Shown here one piece after another: positions 16,901-24,961 of a DNA stretch of 64,000 nt. The translations under genes and the position numbers were made by a program. The DNA is from Pseudolysinimonas sp051954455 (lineage in GTDB: Bacteria; Actinomycetota; Actinomycetes; Actinomycetales; Microbacteriaceae): positions 37,506 through 101,505 of the forward strand of contig NZ_JBQCHS010000025.1 of the NCBI RefSeq assembly GCF_051954455.1, read 5' to 3'. Under the pieces are notes generated by a model. The model was not told the DNA's origin and made no database searches. It saw only the letters and a list, made by a program, of their open reading frames with translations. The first letter of the stretch is position 1, and each line of letters opens with the position of its first letter.

Positions 16901-18094
16901 ATGTCCTTCTCGCTCGTGCAGCACTCCTGGCCGGCGCTCGCGATCGCGGTCGCTGCGGCGCTCGTGCTGGCGCTCGTCGTCGCCGGCGTCGTCACCCTCG
17001 TCGTGCGCGCCGTCGGTCGTCGGCGGCGCTGGCAGGGCGACCCGATGCGCCACGTGCGCTGGCCGTTCCGCATGGCGCTCGTGGTCGCCCTCGTGGCCGC
17101 GGCCCTCGAGCTGACCTGGCCGGGCGACGCCGCGAGCGCGCGGCTCCGCGACCACGCGGTCCTCATCGTCGCGATCGTGGTCGGCGCGTGGCTGCTCGGC
17201 GCGATCCTCGGCTTCGTGATCGGGCTGGCGATGGGGCGCTACCGGATCGACGTGCCCGACAACCGCATCGCGCGCCGGGTGCGCACGCAGCTCGCGGTCG
17301 TCCGGCGGCTCATCTACGTGATCCTCTTCGTCATCGCGATCGGTGCCGTGCTGCTCACCTTCCCCGGCGTGCAGGCGGTCGGCACGAGCGTCCTCGCCTC
17401 GGCGGGCGTCATCTCGGTCGTCGCCGGCCTCGCGGCCCAGTCCACGCTGTCGAACCTGTTCGCCGGGATGCAGCTGGCGTTCTCGGGCGCCATCCGGGTC
17501 GACGACGTCGTGGTCGTCGAGCAGCAGTGGGGGCGGATCGAGGAGATCACGCTCTCGTACGTCGTCGTCCACATCTGGGACGACCGCCGCCTCGTCCTGC
17601 CGTGCACCTACTTCACCCAAAACCCGTTCGAGAACTGGACGCGCACCTCGAGCGAACTCCTCGGTGCCGTCGAGTTCGACCTCGACTGGCGCGTGCCGAC
17701 CGGACGGATGCGCGAGGAGCTCGACCGGATCCTCGACAACGCGTCGCTGTGGGACGGCCGCACCAAGGTGCTCCAGGTCACCGACGCGATCGGCGGCTAC
17801 GTGCACGTCCGTGTGCTCGTCACCGCGCGCGACGCCGCCGCGCTGTTCGACCTGCGCGCGCTCGTGCGGGAGCGGCTCATCGAGTGGCTGCAGCGCGAGG
17901 CGCCCGAGGCGCTGCCGACCCACCGCGTGGAGATCGACGCGGAGACGCGCCCCGCGGCCCGCCGGCCGGCAGAGGACGAGGAGGAGCCCGAGGGCGTCTT
18001 CAGCGGGAGCGATGCGGCCGAGCACCGGGCGCACACCTTCACCAACACGCTGCCGGTCGTCCGGCCGGACGCCGCGCAGCGGGGCGGGGAGTAG
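16901..18094 (+). CDS. Small-conductance mechanosensitive channel (MscS family)
   Basis: A 397-residue channel protein. Four N-terminal hydrophobic segments lead into the MscS pore/beta region (VISVVAGLAAQSTLSNLF, then GAIRVDDVV, residues ~165-200) and an alpha/beta cytoplasmic domain, with an acidic disordered tail (EDEEEPEG). It would release solutes on hypo-osmotic shock. ATG 16901 is preferred over GTG 16892 because GGAGG at 16888-16892 is well spaced for it. TACCGT at 16875-16880 is a likely -10. A palindrome follows the stop directly. Confidence 0.9.
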   Translation: MSFSLVQHSWPALAIAVAAALVLALVVAGVVTLVVRAVGRRRRWQGDPMRHVRWPFRMALVVALVAAALELTWPGDAASARLRDHAVLIVAIVVGAWLLGAILGFVIGLAMGRYRIDVPDNRIARRVRTQLAVVRRLIYVILFVIAIGAVLLTFPGVQAVGTSVLASAGVISVVAGLAAQSTLSNLFAGMQLAFSGAIRVDDVVVVEQQWGRIEEITLSYVVVHIWDDRRLVLPCTYFTQNPFENWTRTSSELLGAVEFDLDWRVPTGRMREELDRILDNASLWDGRTKVLQVTDAIGGYVHVRVLVTARDAAALFDLRALVRERLIEWLQREAPEALPTHRVEIDAETRPAARRPAEDEEEPEGVFSGSDAAEHRAHTFTNTLPVVRPDAAQRGGE

Positions 18095-18108
18095 CGACCG
18101 GCCGGTCG
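18095..18108 (+). terminator. Hairpin directly after mscS
   Basis: CGACCGGCCGGTCG is a perfect 14-base palindrome starting at the first base after the mscS stop codon and followed by GGGTTT. It is a plausible terminator, though the T tract is short. Confidence 0.5.
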
Positions 18109-18132
18109 GGTTTGCCCTGACCCTCCCTGGCG

Positions 18133-18148
18133 GTGCGACTAATCGCAC
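18133..18148. repeat. TGCGA-CTAA-TCGCA hairpin
   Basis: GTGCGA and TCGCAC are perfect 6-base arms around the tetraloop CTAA. It lies in the 126-base spacer between the convergent mscS and purQ and is one of three elements of this kind (also 18170-18191 and 44846-44859). Confidence 0.6.
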
Positions 18149-18169
18149 GGTCACCCGGACGTTTCTTGG

Positions 18170-18191
18170 CCGGTGCGACAAATCGCACCGG
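18170..18191. repeat. CCGGTGCGA-CAAA-TCGCACCGG hairpin
   Basis: Perfect 9-base arms flank a CAAA tetraloop, 30 bases before the purQ stop codon on the opposite strand. As RNA this is a very stable stem; it lacks a T tract on either strand. Confidence 0.65.
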
Positions 18192-18220
18192 TGGGGTGCG
18201 TGGGGACGCGGCGGCGCGGG

Positions 18221-18925
18221 TCAGGCGGCGGCGAGGGTGCGCTCGATGACCGAGCGGAAGAAGGTCAGTCCGTCGACGCCGGAGCGCATCGCGTCGCGGG
18301 TGTCGGGGCCGAAGCCGGGCTCCGTCGCGTGCTCCGGGTGCGGCATGAGACCGACCACGTTGCCGCGCTCGTTCGTGAGACCGGCGATGTCGTGGAGGGA
18401 GCCGTTGGGGTTCACGTCGAGGTAGCGGAACGCGACGAGGCCCTCGCCCTCGAGCCGGGCGAGCGTGTCCGCGTCGGCGATGAAGCCGCCCTCGCCGTTC
18501 TTCAGCGGGACCGTGATCTCGTCGCCCGCCGCGAAGCCGTTCGTCCAGGCGGTCGTCGCGTTCTCGACGCGCAGCCGCTGGTCGCGGCACACGAACGCGC
18601 CCGCCTCATTGCGGATCAGTCCGCCGGGCAGGAGGTGCGCCTCCACCAGGATCTGGAATCCGTTGCAGATGCCGAGGACGGGCAGCCCGGCGTTCGCCGC
18701 ATCCACGATCTCGTGCATGATCGGCGCCTGCGCCGCGATCGCCCCACAGCGCAGGTAGTCGCCGTAGCTGAAGCCGCCCGGGAGCACGACCGCGTCGACG
18801 CCCTGGAGGTCGTGGTCGCCGTGCCAGAGCGGTACCGGCGTGCCGCCCGCGAGCCGCACCGCACGCTGCGCGTCACGGTCGTCGAGCGAGCCGGGGAAGG
18901 TGACGACACCGATCCGGGTGCTCAT
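18221..18925 (-). CDS. purQ: Phosphoribosylformylglycinamidine synthase, glutaminase subunit
   Basis: A class I glutamine amidotransferase of 234 residues that supplies ammonia to PurL. The nucleophile is in GICNGFQ (Cys ~86) and the His/Glu pair is in MPHPEHA near residues 195-201; VVLPGGFSYGDYLRCGA is the conserved N-terminal strand-loop. ATG 18925 overlaps the purS stop by four bases, so PurS and PurQ are made from one transcript. The gene ends toward mscS, not toward purL. Confidence 0.96.
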   Translation of the reverse strand: MSTRIGVVTFPGSLDDRDAQRAVRLAGGTPVPLWHGDHDLQGVDAVVLPGGFSYGDYLRCGAIAAQAPIMHEIVDAANAGLPVLGICNGFQILVEAHLLPGGLIRNEAGAFVCRDQRLRVENATTAWTNGFAAGDEITVPLKNGEGGFIADADTLARLEGEGLVAFRYLDVNPNGSLHDIAGLTNERGNVVGLMPHPEHATEPGFGPDTRDAMRSGVDGLTFFRSVIERTLAAA

Positions 18926-19194
18926 GCGGTGGCGGCCTCCGCGACAGCAGCGTCGGCCACATACAGGCGCACGACGTCCTCGATGACGGCGTTGGAGAGG
19001 AGCTCGTCGGCCAGCTTCTGCGCTTTGGCGAGCACCGCGTCGGTGACCTCGTCGACCGTCAGCTCGAACCGCTTGCCGATGCGCACCGCGGTGAACTCCC
19101 CGTCGCCGCGCTTCGCGAGCGTGCCCGCGACGGCCTTGCCGGCGGGGTCGAGAAGCTCGGGCTTGGGCATGACCTCGACCACGATCACCGGCAT
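18922..19194 (-). CDS. purS: Phosphoribosylformylglycinamidine synthase subunit PurS
   Basis: The small bridging subunit of the PurLQS complex, 90 residues. It has the KPELLDPAGKAV motif near residues 11-22 and the VRIGKRFEL strand. ATG 19194 lies exactly six bases after TAGACT on the minus strand (19201-19206), so a leaderless promoter sits inside the end of the upstream kinase gene. It overlaps purQ. Confidence 0.95.
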   Translation of the reverse strand: MPVIVVEVMPKPELLDPAGKAVAGTLAKRGDGEFTAVRIGKRFELTVDEVTDAVLAKAQKLADELLSNAVIEDVVRLYVADAAVAEAATA

Positions 19195-19198
19195 GCCG

Positions 19199-19777
19199 TC
19201 AGTCTACGGCGATCACCATCGACGCCCGCTCGCGACCGGGGGCGATGAGCTCGGCGTTCCGCTGGTCGGGGCCGAGCGCCCAGGCCCGCGCCTCCTCCTC
19301 CGACTTGCCGAACTCCACGTGCCGCCGGATGAGGCGCTCGACGCGGGCCTCCTCGGGCGCCTCGAGGAACAGCACGCTGTCGAGGAGCGGCGCCACCTCC
19401 TCCCACCCGTCGCGGTCGTGAAGCAGGTAGTTGCCCTTGACGACGACGGTGCGGATCTCGGGGCCGACCTTGAGCGCGCGCGGTCGCGCCTCCTCCAGGT
19501 GGCGGTCGAAGACGGGGAGGACCGCGGGGAGCCGTGCGTCGCGGAGCACCCGCAGCGCCGAGAGGAACCCCGCGAGGTCGAAGGTGTCCGGCGCGCCCAT
19601 CCGGTCGCGGCGTCCGAGCCGGACGAGTTCCGCCTGGGGGAGGTGGAATCCGTCCATGCCGACGACGACCGTCGGCACCCGATCGCGCAGGAGCTGCTGC
19701 GCGAACTGCTGGGCGAAGGTCGACTTGCCCACCCCGGGGGCGCCGGCGATCCCGATGAGCGTGCGCGATGGCTCCAT
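19199..19777 (-). CDS. Nucleoside/nucleotide kinase-family P-loop protein
   Basis: A 192-residue P-loop kinase of the uridine kinase / pantothenate kinase / YggC-like fold. The Walker A motif is GAPGVGKST (residues ~12-20), followed by VVVGMDGFHLPQAEL, the typical substrate-binding Asp-Gly-Phe-His segment, and a lid with RVERLIRRHVEFGKS. The substrate (nucleoside, sugar or pantothenate) cannot be told. I take ATG 19777, ten bases after TAGATT (19788-19793, minus), over longer in-frame readings. It lies five bases upstream of purS. Confidence 0.85.
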   Translation of the reverse strand: MEPSRTLIGIAGAPGVGKSTFAQQFAQQLLRDRVPTVVVGMDGFHLPQAELVRLGRRDRMGAPDTFDLAGFLSALRVLRDARLPAVLPVFDRHLEEARPRALKVGPEIRTVVVKGNYLLHDRDGWEEVAPLLDSVLFLEAPEEARVERLIRRHVEFGKSEEEARAWALGPDQRNAELIAPGRERASMVIAVD

Positions 19778-19820
19778 GGCGCAGATGAATCTAGTGCCCC
19801 GCCGCTCGTAGGGTCGAGGC

Positions 19821-20819
19821 ATGCGCATCGTCGTCATCGGAGCGACCGGCCATGTCGGCGGCTACCTGATCCCGCAGCTCGTGGAGCGGGGGCACGACGT
19901 CGTCGCCGTGAGCCGCGGGGAGGCGACGCCGTACCGCGACGATCCGGGGTGGGAACGGGTGGAGCGCGTGGTCGCCGACCGAACGGCCGAGGATGCCGCC
20001 GGCACCTTCGGAACCCGCATCGCCGCTCTCGGCGCCGACGTGGTCGTCGACATGATCTGCTTCACCGAGGACTCCGCGCGGCAGCTCGTCGACGCACTCC
20101 GCGGCCGGGCGCGGCAGCTCGTGCACATCGGCACGATCTGGACCCACGGCACGCTCACCGAGGTCCCGGCCACCGAGGACGCGCCGAAGCGGCCGTGGGG
20201 CGACTACGGCGTGCGGAAGGCGGCGATCGAGCGGATGCTGCTCGCTCAGTCGCGGGCCGAGGGCGGGCTGCCGGTCGCGATCGTGCATCCCGGACACATC
20301 TCCGGTCCGGGATGGCGCGTCATCGGCCCGCAGGGCACGCTCGACCCCGACGTGTGGCGTCGGCTCGCCACCGGCGGCGAGGTGCTGCTTCCCGGATTCG
20401 GGCTCGAGACCCTGCACCACGTGCACGCCGAGGACGTCGCGCAGCTCATCCGGCTCTGCATCGAGCAGCCGGAGGCCGCGGACTCGGAGGCCTTCCACGC
20501 CGTGTCGCCCCAGGCGCTCACCGCGCACGGCTTCGCGGAGGAGGCGGCGGGGTGGTTCGGTCGGGAGGCGGAGCTGCGATTCACGACGTGGGACGACTTC
20601 GCGGAGTCCCTGCCCGAGGAGCACCGAGAGGCGGCTCTCGCGCACCTCTCGCGCAGCCACGTGATGAGCATCGAGAAGGGGCGCCGGCTGCTCGGCTACG
20701 CGCCGGACCACAGCTCGCTCGCGACGGTCGCCGAGGCCGTCGAGCGGTTGCGGAGCGACGGAGAGCTGGGCGAGGGGATCCCGCCGCTGCGGTTCGCCGG
20801 CCGGTCGCGCAGGAGCTAG
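19821..20819 (+). CDS. NAD-dependent epimerase/dehydratase family protein
   Basis: A 332-residue extended-SDR protein with GATGHVGGYL (residues 7-16) as cofactor loop, and a GDYGVRKAAIERML segment (~131-144) in which Tyr and Lys form the YxxxK catalytic pair. It likely acts on a nucleotide-sugar or related substrate; no sugar genes are nearby to say which. ATG 19821 is six bases after TAGGGT (19809-19814). Its TAG stop overlaps the TAG of the convergent SGNH gene inside a shared CTAG (20816-20819). Confidence 0.88.
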   Translation: MRIVVIGATGHVGGYLIPQLVERGHDVVAVSRGEATPYRDDPGWERVERVVADRTAEDAAGTFGTRIAALGADVVVDMICFTEDSARQLVDALRGRARQLVHIGTIWTHGTLTEVPATEDAPKRPWGDYGVRKAAIERMLLAQSRAEGGLPVAIVHPGHISGPGWRVIGPQGTLDPDVWRRLATGGEVLLPGFGLETLHHVHAEDVAQLIRLCIEQPEAADSEAFHAVSPQALTAHGFAEEAAGWFGREAELRFTTWDDFAESLPEEHREAALAHLSRSHVMSIEKGRRLLGYAPDHSSLATVAEAVERLRSDGELGEGIPPLRFAGRSRRS

Positions 20820-21463
20820 TCGCGCAGGGCGTGCGCGATCGTCTCGGCCATCGCGTCGTACCCGGCGGCGTCGGGGTGGAACCCGTCGCGCGCGACCTGC
20901 GCGCCGTCGAACCCGCGGACGAGGAGCGCGCCGCGGCGGGAGGCGACCCGCGCCGCGCGGCGAGCGAGCTCGCGCGCGACCGCGCCCAGGGCGAAGCGCA
21001 GCGGCTCCGGCAGCACCGGGTAGCGGTCGAAACGCGGCGGGCCCACCACCACGACCCGCTCGGCGTGCGCCCCGACCACGAGGGCGTCGAGGGCCTCCTC
21101 GAACGCGCGCGGCGACCGCAGCTGCATCGCGTCGTTCCAGCCGACGAGGAGCACGAGCACCTCGGCCGGCTCCCTCGCGTCGGCGACGAAGTCGCGCACC
21201 ACCTCCGGCGCCGTCCAGCCGCTCCGGCCCGCGACGCTCCACCGCGCCCCGAGGCGCGCCGCCAGACGCGCGGGCAGCGCCGCGTCGAGGGAGTCGACTC
21301 CCATCCCGACGGCCGTCGAGTCGCCGATGACGCGCACGAGCCGATCGCCGGCGCCGCCCGTTCGCTCGCCGGGCGGGTCGTCGAGCTCCGGGGTGCGCCG
21401 CCGGAGTGCGACTGACTGCGGCAGCACGATCGGCGCGAGGAGGTAGACCGGGAGGCGGCTCAC
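20816..21463 (-). CDS. SGNH/GDSL-type hydrolase
   Basis: A 215-residue serine esterase-like protein. Block I is VIGDSTAVGMGV (Ser near residue 48), a GWND block supplies the oxyanion Asn, and DGFHPDAAGY near the C-terminus holds the catalytic Asp/His. A hydrophobic start (LPVYLLAPIVLP) may anchor or export it. GTG 21463 overlaps the GNAT stop, making it the last gene of a purD-purC-GNAT-SGNH run. The ester substrate is unknown. Confidence 0.85.
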   Translation of the reverse strand: MSRLPVYLLAPIVLPQSVALRRRTPELDDPPGERTGGAGDRLVRVIGDSTAVGMGVDSLDAALPARLAARLGARWSVAGRSGWTAPEVVRDFVADAREPAEVLVLLVGWNDAMQLRSPRAFEEALDALVVGAHAERVVVVGPPRFDRYPVLPEPLRFALGAVARELARRAARVASRRGALLVRGFDGAQVARDGFHPDAAGYDAMAETIAHALRD

Positions 21464-21915
21464 GCCGACAGCGCCTTGCCGAAGCAGAGCGAGGTCGCCG
21501 ATTCGGCGTAGTGGCCGAACCGCTCGATCGGCTCGTAGCCCTCGCGCGTGTAGAACCGGATCGCGTCCGGCTGCAGCGTGCCGGTCTCCAGCACCAGCCG
21601 GGTCCAGCCGCGCTCGCGCGCCGCCGCCTCCAGCGCCGCCAGCACGGCCCGCGAGACGCCGGCGCCGCGGGCGGGCGGCGCGACGTACATGCGCTTGATC
21701 TCCCCGTGCTCGGCGTCGATCGACCGAAGCGCGCCGCAGCCGACGGCCTCGCCGTCGAGCCGGGCCACCAGGAACAGCGCGATGTCGTCGGCGCTCGGCT
21801 TGGGACCCGGCTCGGTGTCGGCGCCGTAGCGGGTGTCGAGCTCGACGCGCTGGGCGTCGCGCAGGGCCGACCCGTCGGGGTCGCCCCACGGCACCGCGGC
21901 GACCTCGATCGCCAT
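21460..21915 (-). CDS. GNAT-family N-acetyltransferase
   Basis: A 151-residue acetyltransferase. The acetyl-CoA motif A reads MYVAPPARGAGVSRAVLAAL (~76-95), followed by LVLETGTLQPDAIRFYTREGYEPIERFG, typical of small single-domain GNATs. The Asp-rich N-terminus LDTRYGADTEPGP is also common in this subgroup. It starts five bases after the purC stop and overlaps the SGNH gene, so it is probably cotranscribed with purD and purC although no purine role is evident. Confidence 0.88.
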   Translation of the reverse strand: MAIEVAAVPWGDPDGSALRDAQRVELDTRYGADTEPGPKPSADDIALFLVARLDGEAVGCGALRSIDAEHGEIKRMYVAPPARGAGVSRAVLAALEAAARERGWTRLVLETGTLQPDAIRFYTREGYEPIERFGHYAESATSLCFGKALSA

Positions 21916-21920
21916 CGCGG

Positions 21921-22805
21921 TCAGTCCTCGTCGTCCTCGAGGCGCTCGAGCAGCTCGCGGTAGCGGGCGGCCGTGCGCTCGACGATCTCGGCGGGGAGCT
22001 CCGGCGGCTCACCGGAGCGGTCCCAGTTGGCGGCGAGCCAGTCGCGCACGATCTGCTTGTCGAAACTGTCGAGCCGGTGGATGCCGCCCGCGGCATACGT
22101 CTCGGCGTCCCAGTACCGTGACGAGTCGCTCGTGAGCACCTCGTCGGCCAGCGTCAGCTCTCCGCTCACCGGATCGCGGCCGAATTCGAACTTGGTGTCG
22201 GCGAGGATGAGCCCGTGCCGCGCGGCGATGGCGCTCGCCGCGTCGAACGCCTCGAGCGAGGTGTCGCGGATGCTCGCCGCGGCCTCCGCGCCGACCAGAT
22301 CGACCATGCGCTCGAACGTGATGTTCTCGTCGTGCTCGCCCATCGGGGCCTTGAAGGCGGGGGTGAAGATGGGCTCCGGCAGCCGGTCGCCCTCGCCGAG
22401 TCCCGCCGGGAGTGCGATGCCGCAGACGCTCTGCGTCGCGCGGTACTCGGCCCAACCCGACCCGACGAGATAGCCGCGCACCACGGCCTCCACCGGGTAC
22501 ATCTCGAGCTCGTGCACGAGCATGGCGCGCTCCGCGATGCCCGGAGGCAGGTGCTCGCCGAGCGACGGATGCGCGGCGGCGAGGTGGTTGCGCATCCCGA
22601 GGCGCGAGAACCACCACAGGCTCAGCTGGGTGAGCATGGCGCCCTTACCCGGGATCCCCGGTTCGAGCACGTGGTCGAAGGCGCTGACCCGGTCGGAGGC
22701 GACCACGAGGATGCGGCCGGGCACGGCCTCCGACGTGTACAGGTCGCGGACCTTGCCGGAGTAGCGGTGCGTCCAGCCCAGGGCGGTGAGACGGGAGTCG
22801 GTCAT
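21921..22805 (-). CDS. purC: Phosphoribosylaminoimidazole-succinocarboxamide synthase
   Basis: SAICAR synthetase joins CAIR and aspartate with ATP. The 294-residue length fits the actinobacterial form. Visible are YSGKVRDLY (~14-22, phosphate loop), ASDRVSAFDHVL, PVEAVVRGYLVGSGW and LADTKFEFG. ATG 22805 overlaps the purD stop by four bases; the operon continues into GNAT. Confidence 0.96.
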   Translation of the reverse strand: MTDSRLTALGWTHRYSGKVRDLYTSEAVPGRILVVASDRVSAFDHVLEPGIPGKGAMLTQLSLWWFSRLGMRNHLAAAHPSLGEHLPPGIAERAMLVHELEMYPVEAVVRGYLVGSGWAEYRATQSVCGIALPAGLGEGDRLPEPIFTPAFKAPMGEHDENITFERMVDLVGAEAAASIRDTSLEAFDAASAIAARHGLILADTKFEFGRDPVSGELTLADEVLTSDSSRYWDAETYAAGGIHRLDSFDKQIVRDWLAANWDRSGEPPELPAEIVERTAARYRELLERLEDDED

Positions 22806-24082
22806 CGGGCGGCCCCCTCGGCTGCGGCGCGGGCGATGTCGGTGCGGTACTGGGCGCCCTCGAGGCGGATCGCGCGGATCCCGGCGTAGGCGGCGTCGCG
22901 GGCGGCGGTCAGGTCGGCTCCGGTGCCGACGACCCCGAGCACGCGGCCCCCGGTCGCGACGAGGCCGCCGTCGAGCTCGGCCGTCGCGGCGTGGGCGATG
23001 GTCACGCCGGGGATCGCGGCGGCGGCGTCGAGACCGGTGATCGGGCGCCCGGTCTCCGCGGCCTCCGGGTAGCCCTCGCTCGCGAGGACGACGACGACCG
23101 CAGCCTCGTCGGAGAAGGTCGGGTACGGCAGGCGACCGAGTCCGCCGGTCGCGGCGGCGAGAAGCAGCTGCGAGAGCGCGGTGCGCAGGCGCGGGAGCAC
23201 GACCTGGGTCTCCGGGTCGCCGAAGCGCACGTTGAACTCGATGACCTTCACGCCGCTCGGCGTCAGCACGAGTCCGCAGTAGAGGAGTCCGATGAACGGC
23301 GCCCCCGCGGCCTCGAGCGCGCGCACGGTCGGCAGCGCGATCGTATCGAGCACCTCGTCGGTGAAGGACGCCTCCGACCCCCATCGATCGGCGACCCAGG
23401 GGAGCGGCGAGTAGGCGCCCATCCCGCCGGTGTTCGGGCCCTCGTCGCCGTCGCGGAGCCGCTTGAAGTCCTGGGCCGGGCTGAGCGGCACGACGTCGTG
23501 GCCGTCGGCGAGGAAGAAGAGGGAGACCTCGGGGCCGGACAGGTACTCCTCGACGAGCACCGGGCCCTGCTGCAGGTAGTGGTCGGCGTGGGCGAGCGCG
23601 GCCTCGCGGTCCCCGGTGACGAGCACACCCTTGCCGGCGGCGAGCCCGTCGGCCTTGACGACGTGGGGGGCGCCGAGCTCGTCGAGCGCGGCGGCGACCT
23701 CGTCACGGGTGGAGGCCGTGATCGCGCGGCCGGTGGGGACGCCCGCGTCGTCCATGATCCGCTTCGCGAAGGCCTTCGAGCCCTCGAGCGCGGCGGCCGC
23801 CTTGCCCGGCCCGAAGACCGGGATCCCGCGGGCCCGGACCGCGTCGGCGACGCCCGCGACGAGCGGCGCCTCCGGTCCGACCACGACGAGCTCGACGCCG
23901 TTGTCGGCCGCATAGCCGGCGACGAGCCTGCCGTTGCTCGCGTCGAGCCGCACGGTCTCGACCTGACGGGCGATGCCGGCGTTGCCGGGGGCCGCGACGA
24001 TCTCGTGGCCGGCGTCCTCCGCCTGCAGAGCGGTGACGATCGCGTGCTCCCGGGCGCCGGAGCCGAGGACGAGGATCTTCAC
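22802..24082 (-). CDS. purD: Phosphoribosylamine-glycine ligase
   Basis: GAR synthetase, an ATP-grasp ligase of 426 residues. The opening LVLGSGAREHA is the conserved N-domain, VVKADGLAAGKGV (~147-159) the ATP loop, and FNVRFGDPETQ (~287-297) the metal-binding segment. The start is GTG 24082, preceded at six bases by TAGCCT (24089-24094, minus), so the first gene of this operon is probably leaderless. It is divergent from the SCP-like gene across a spacer with a strong hairpin. Confidence 0.96.
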   Translation of the reverse strand: MKILVLGSGAREHAIVTALQAEDAGHEIVAAPGNAGIARQVETVRLDASNGRLVAGYAADNGVELVVVGPEAPLVAGVADAVRARGIPVFGPGKAAAALEGSKAFAKRIMDDAGVPTGRAITASTRDEVAAALDELGAPHVVKADGLAAGKGVLVTGDREAALAHADHYLQQGPVLVEEYLSGPEVSLFFLADGHDVVPLSPAQDFKRLRDGDEGPNTGGMGAYSPLPWVADRWGSEASFTDEVLDTIALPTVRALEAAGAPFIGLLYCGLVLTPSGVKVIEFNVRFGDPETQVVLPRLRTALSQLLLAAATGGLGRLPYPTFSDEAAVVVVLASEGYPEAAETGRPITGLDAAAAIPGVTIAHAATAELDGGLVATGGRVLGVVGTGADLTAARDAAYAGIRAIRLEGAQYRTDIARAAAEGAAR

Positions 24083-24172
24083 CGTTTCAGGCTACCGGCG
24101 GCCGCGCGCCGCCCCGACCACGGGCTCCGCGGTCGGCGTGATCGACCCACCTTCTGCATCGCCGCTTTGCAC

Positions 24173-24208
24173 AGAAGCCCTGTGCGCCACGGCGCCGACA
24201 GGGCTTCT
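24173..24208. repeat. Perfect 11-bp hairpin between purD and the SCP-like gene
   Basis: AGAAGCCCTGT (24173-24183) and ACAGGGCTTCT (24198-24208) are perfect inverted copies around a 14-nt loop that itself contains GGCGCC. It looks like an intrinsic terminator, but it lies between two divergent starts, so it ends no annotated gene. It may block stray transcription or belong to a small RNA. Confidence 0.65.
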
Positions 24209-24250
24209 TCGCAATGGGGAGGAGCGGGAGAGGGGTGGGAGGATCGGGGG

Positions 24251-24616
24251 GTGGCGGTGCGCAGGCGGATCGAGGTCGAGACGGGGCGGGCCGCGGTGCG
24301 CGCGACGCAGGCCGACCCCGAGGACGCGACCGCGCTCGCGACCGCGACCCGCTTCCTCCTCGAGGAGCTCGCCAGCGCGCACGAGGGCCACACGGTGGAG
24401 GTGCGCGTGCCGCCCTACGGCGCCGCGCAGGCAATCCCCGGCCCGCGCCACACCCGCGGCACGCCCCCCAACGTGATCGAGACCGACCCGGTCACCTGGG
24501 TCGCCCTCGCCACCGGCGCGCTCGCGTGGGTCGACGCGACGGCGGCCGACCGGATCGCGGCCTCCGGCTCGCGCGCGGACCTCTCGGAGGTGCTTCCCCT
24601 AGCCTGGGAGGCGTGA
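24251..24616 (+). CDS. Sterol-carrier-like (bacterial SCP orthologue) protein
   Basis: A 121-residue protein. VEVRVPPYGAAQAI, GPRHTRGTPPNVIETD and a closing ASGSRADLSEVLPL match the actinobacterial bacterial-SCP-orthologue family, which is commonly found beside purF and purM. Its function is not established; by fold it could bind a hydrophobic ligand. The start is GTG 24251; GAGGAT six bases upstream is a one-base variant of the local -10 box. It overlaps the next gene by four bases. Confidence 0.85.
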   Translation: MAVRRRIEVETGRAAVRATQADPEDATALATATRFLLEELASAHEGHTVEVRVPPYGAAQAIPGPRHTRGTPPNVIETDPVTWVALATGALAWVDATAADRIAASGSRADLSEVLPLAWEA

Positions 24617-24933
24617 ACGAGCCGACCACCGAGACCACGCAGGCGCACCTGCGCCGCGCGCCCCGGCTCCCGGTGTTCCTCGTCCTCGGGGCGGTGCTCG
24701 GCGTCATCGCGGCGCTCGTGCTGACGGCCGTCGGCCAGCTGGATCCGAAGGTCGGCTTCGGTGCGACGTTCGGCTACCTGTGCCTCTGGTGCATCCCGCT
24801 CGGCATCCTCGTCGGCGCCCTCGTCGCGATCGTCATCGACCAGGTGTCGCGGCGCCGCGCCCGCCTCGTGTCCGTGGAGCGGGCGATGGTGGAGGGCGAC
24901 GAGTCCGATCCCGCGGACGACGACCGGGGCTAG
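24613..24933 (+). CDS. Small two-helix membrane protein, unknown function
   Basis: A 106-residue protein with two hydrophobic segments (about residues 20-42 and 50-76), a basic loop after the second (RRRARL) and an acidic tail (EGDESDPADDD). GTG 24613 overlaps the SCP-like stop, yet TAGCCT at 24600-24605 also lies seven bases upstream, so it can be transcribed alone. I recognise no family beyond short actinobacterial membrane proteins of purine neighbourhoods. Confidence 0.75.
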   Translation: MNEPTTETTQAHLRRAPRLPVFLVLGAVLGVIAALVLTAVGQLDPKVGFGATFGYLCLWCIPLGILVGALVAIVIDQVSRRRARLVSVERAMVEGDESDPADDDRG

Positions 24934-24961
24934 TGTCGCCGGCCCCCCGTAGCCTGCCCGC

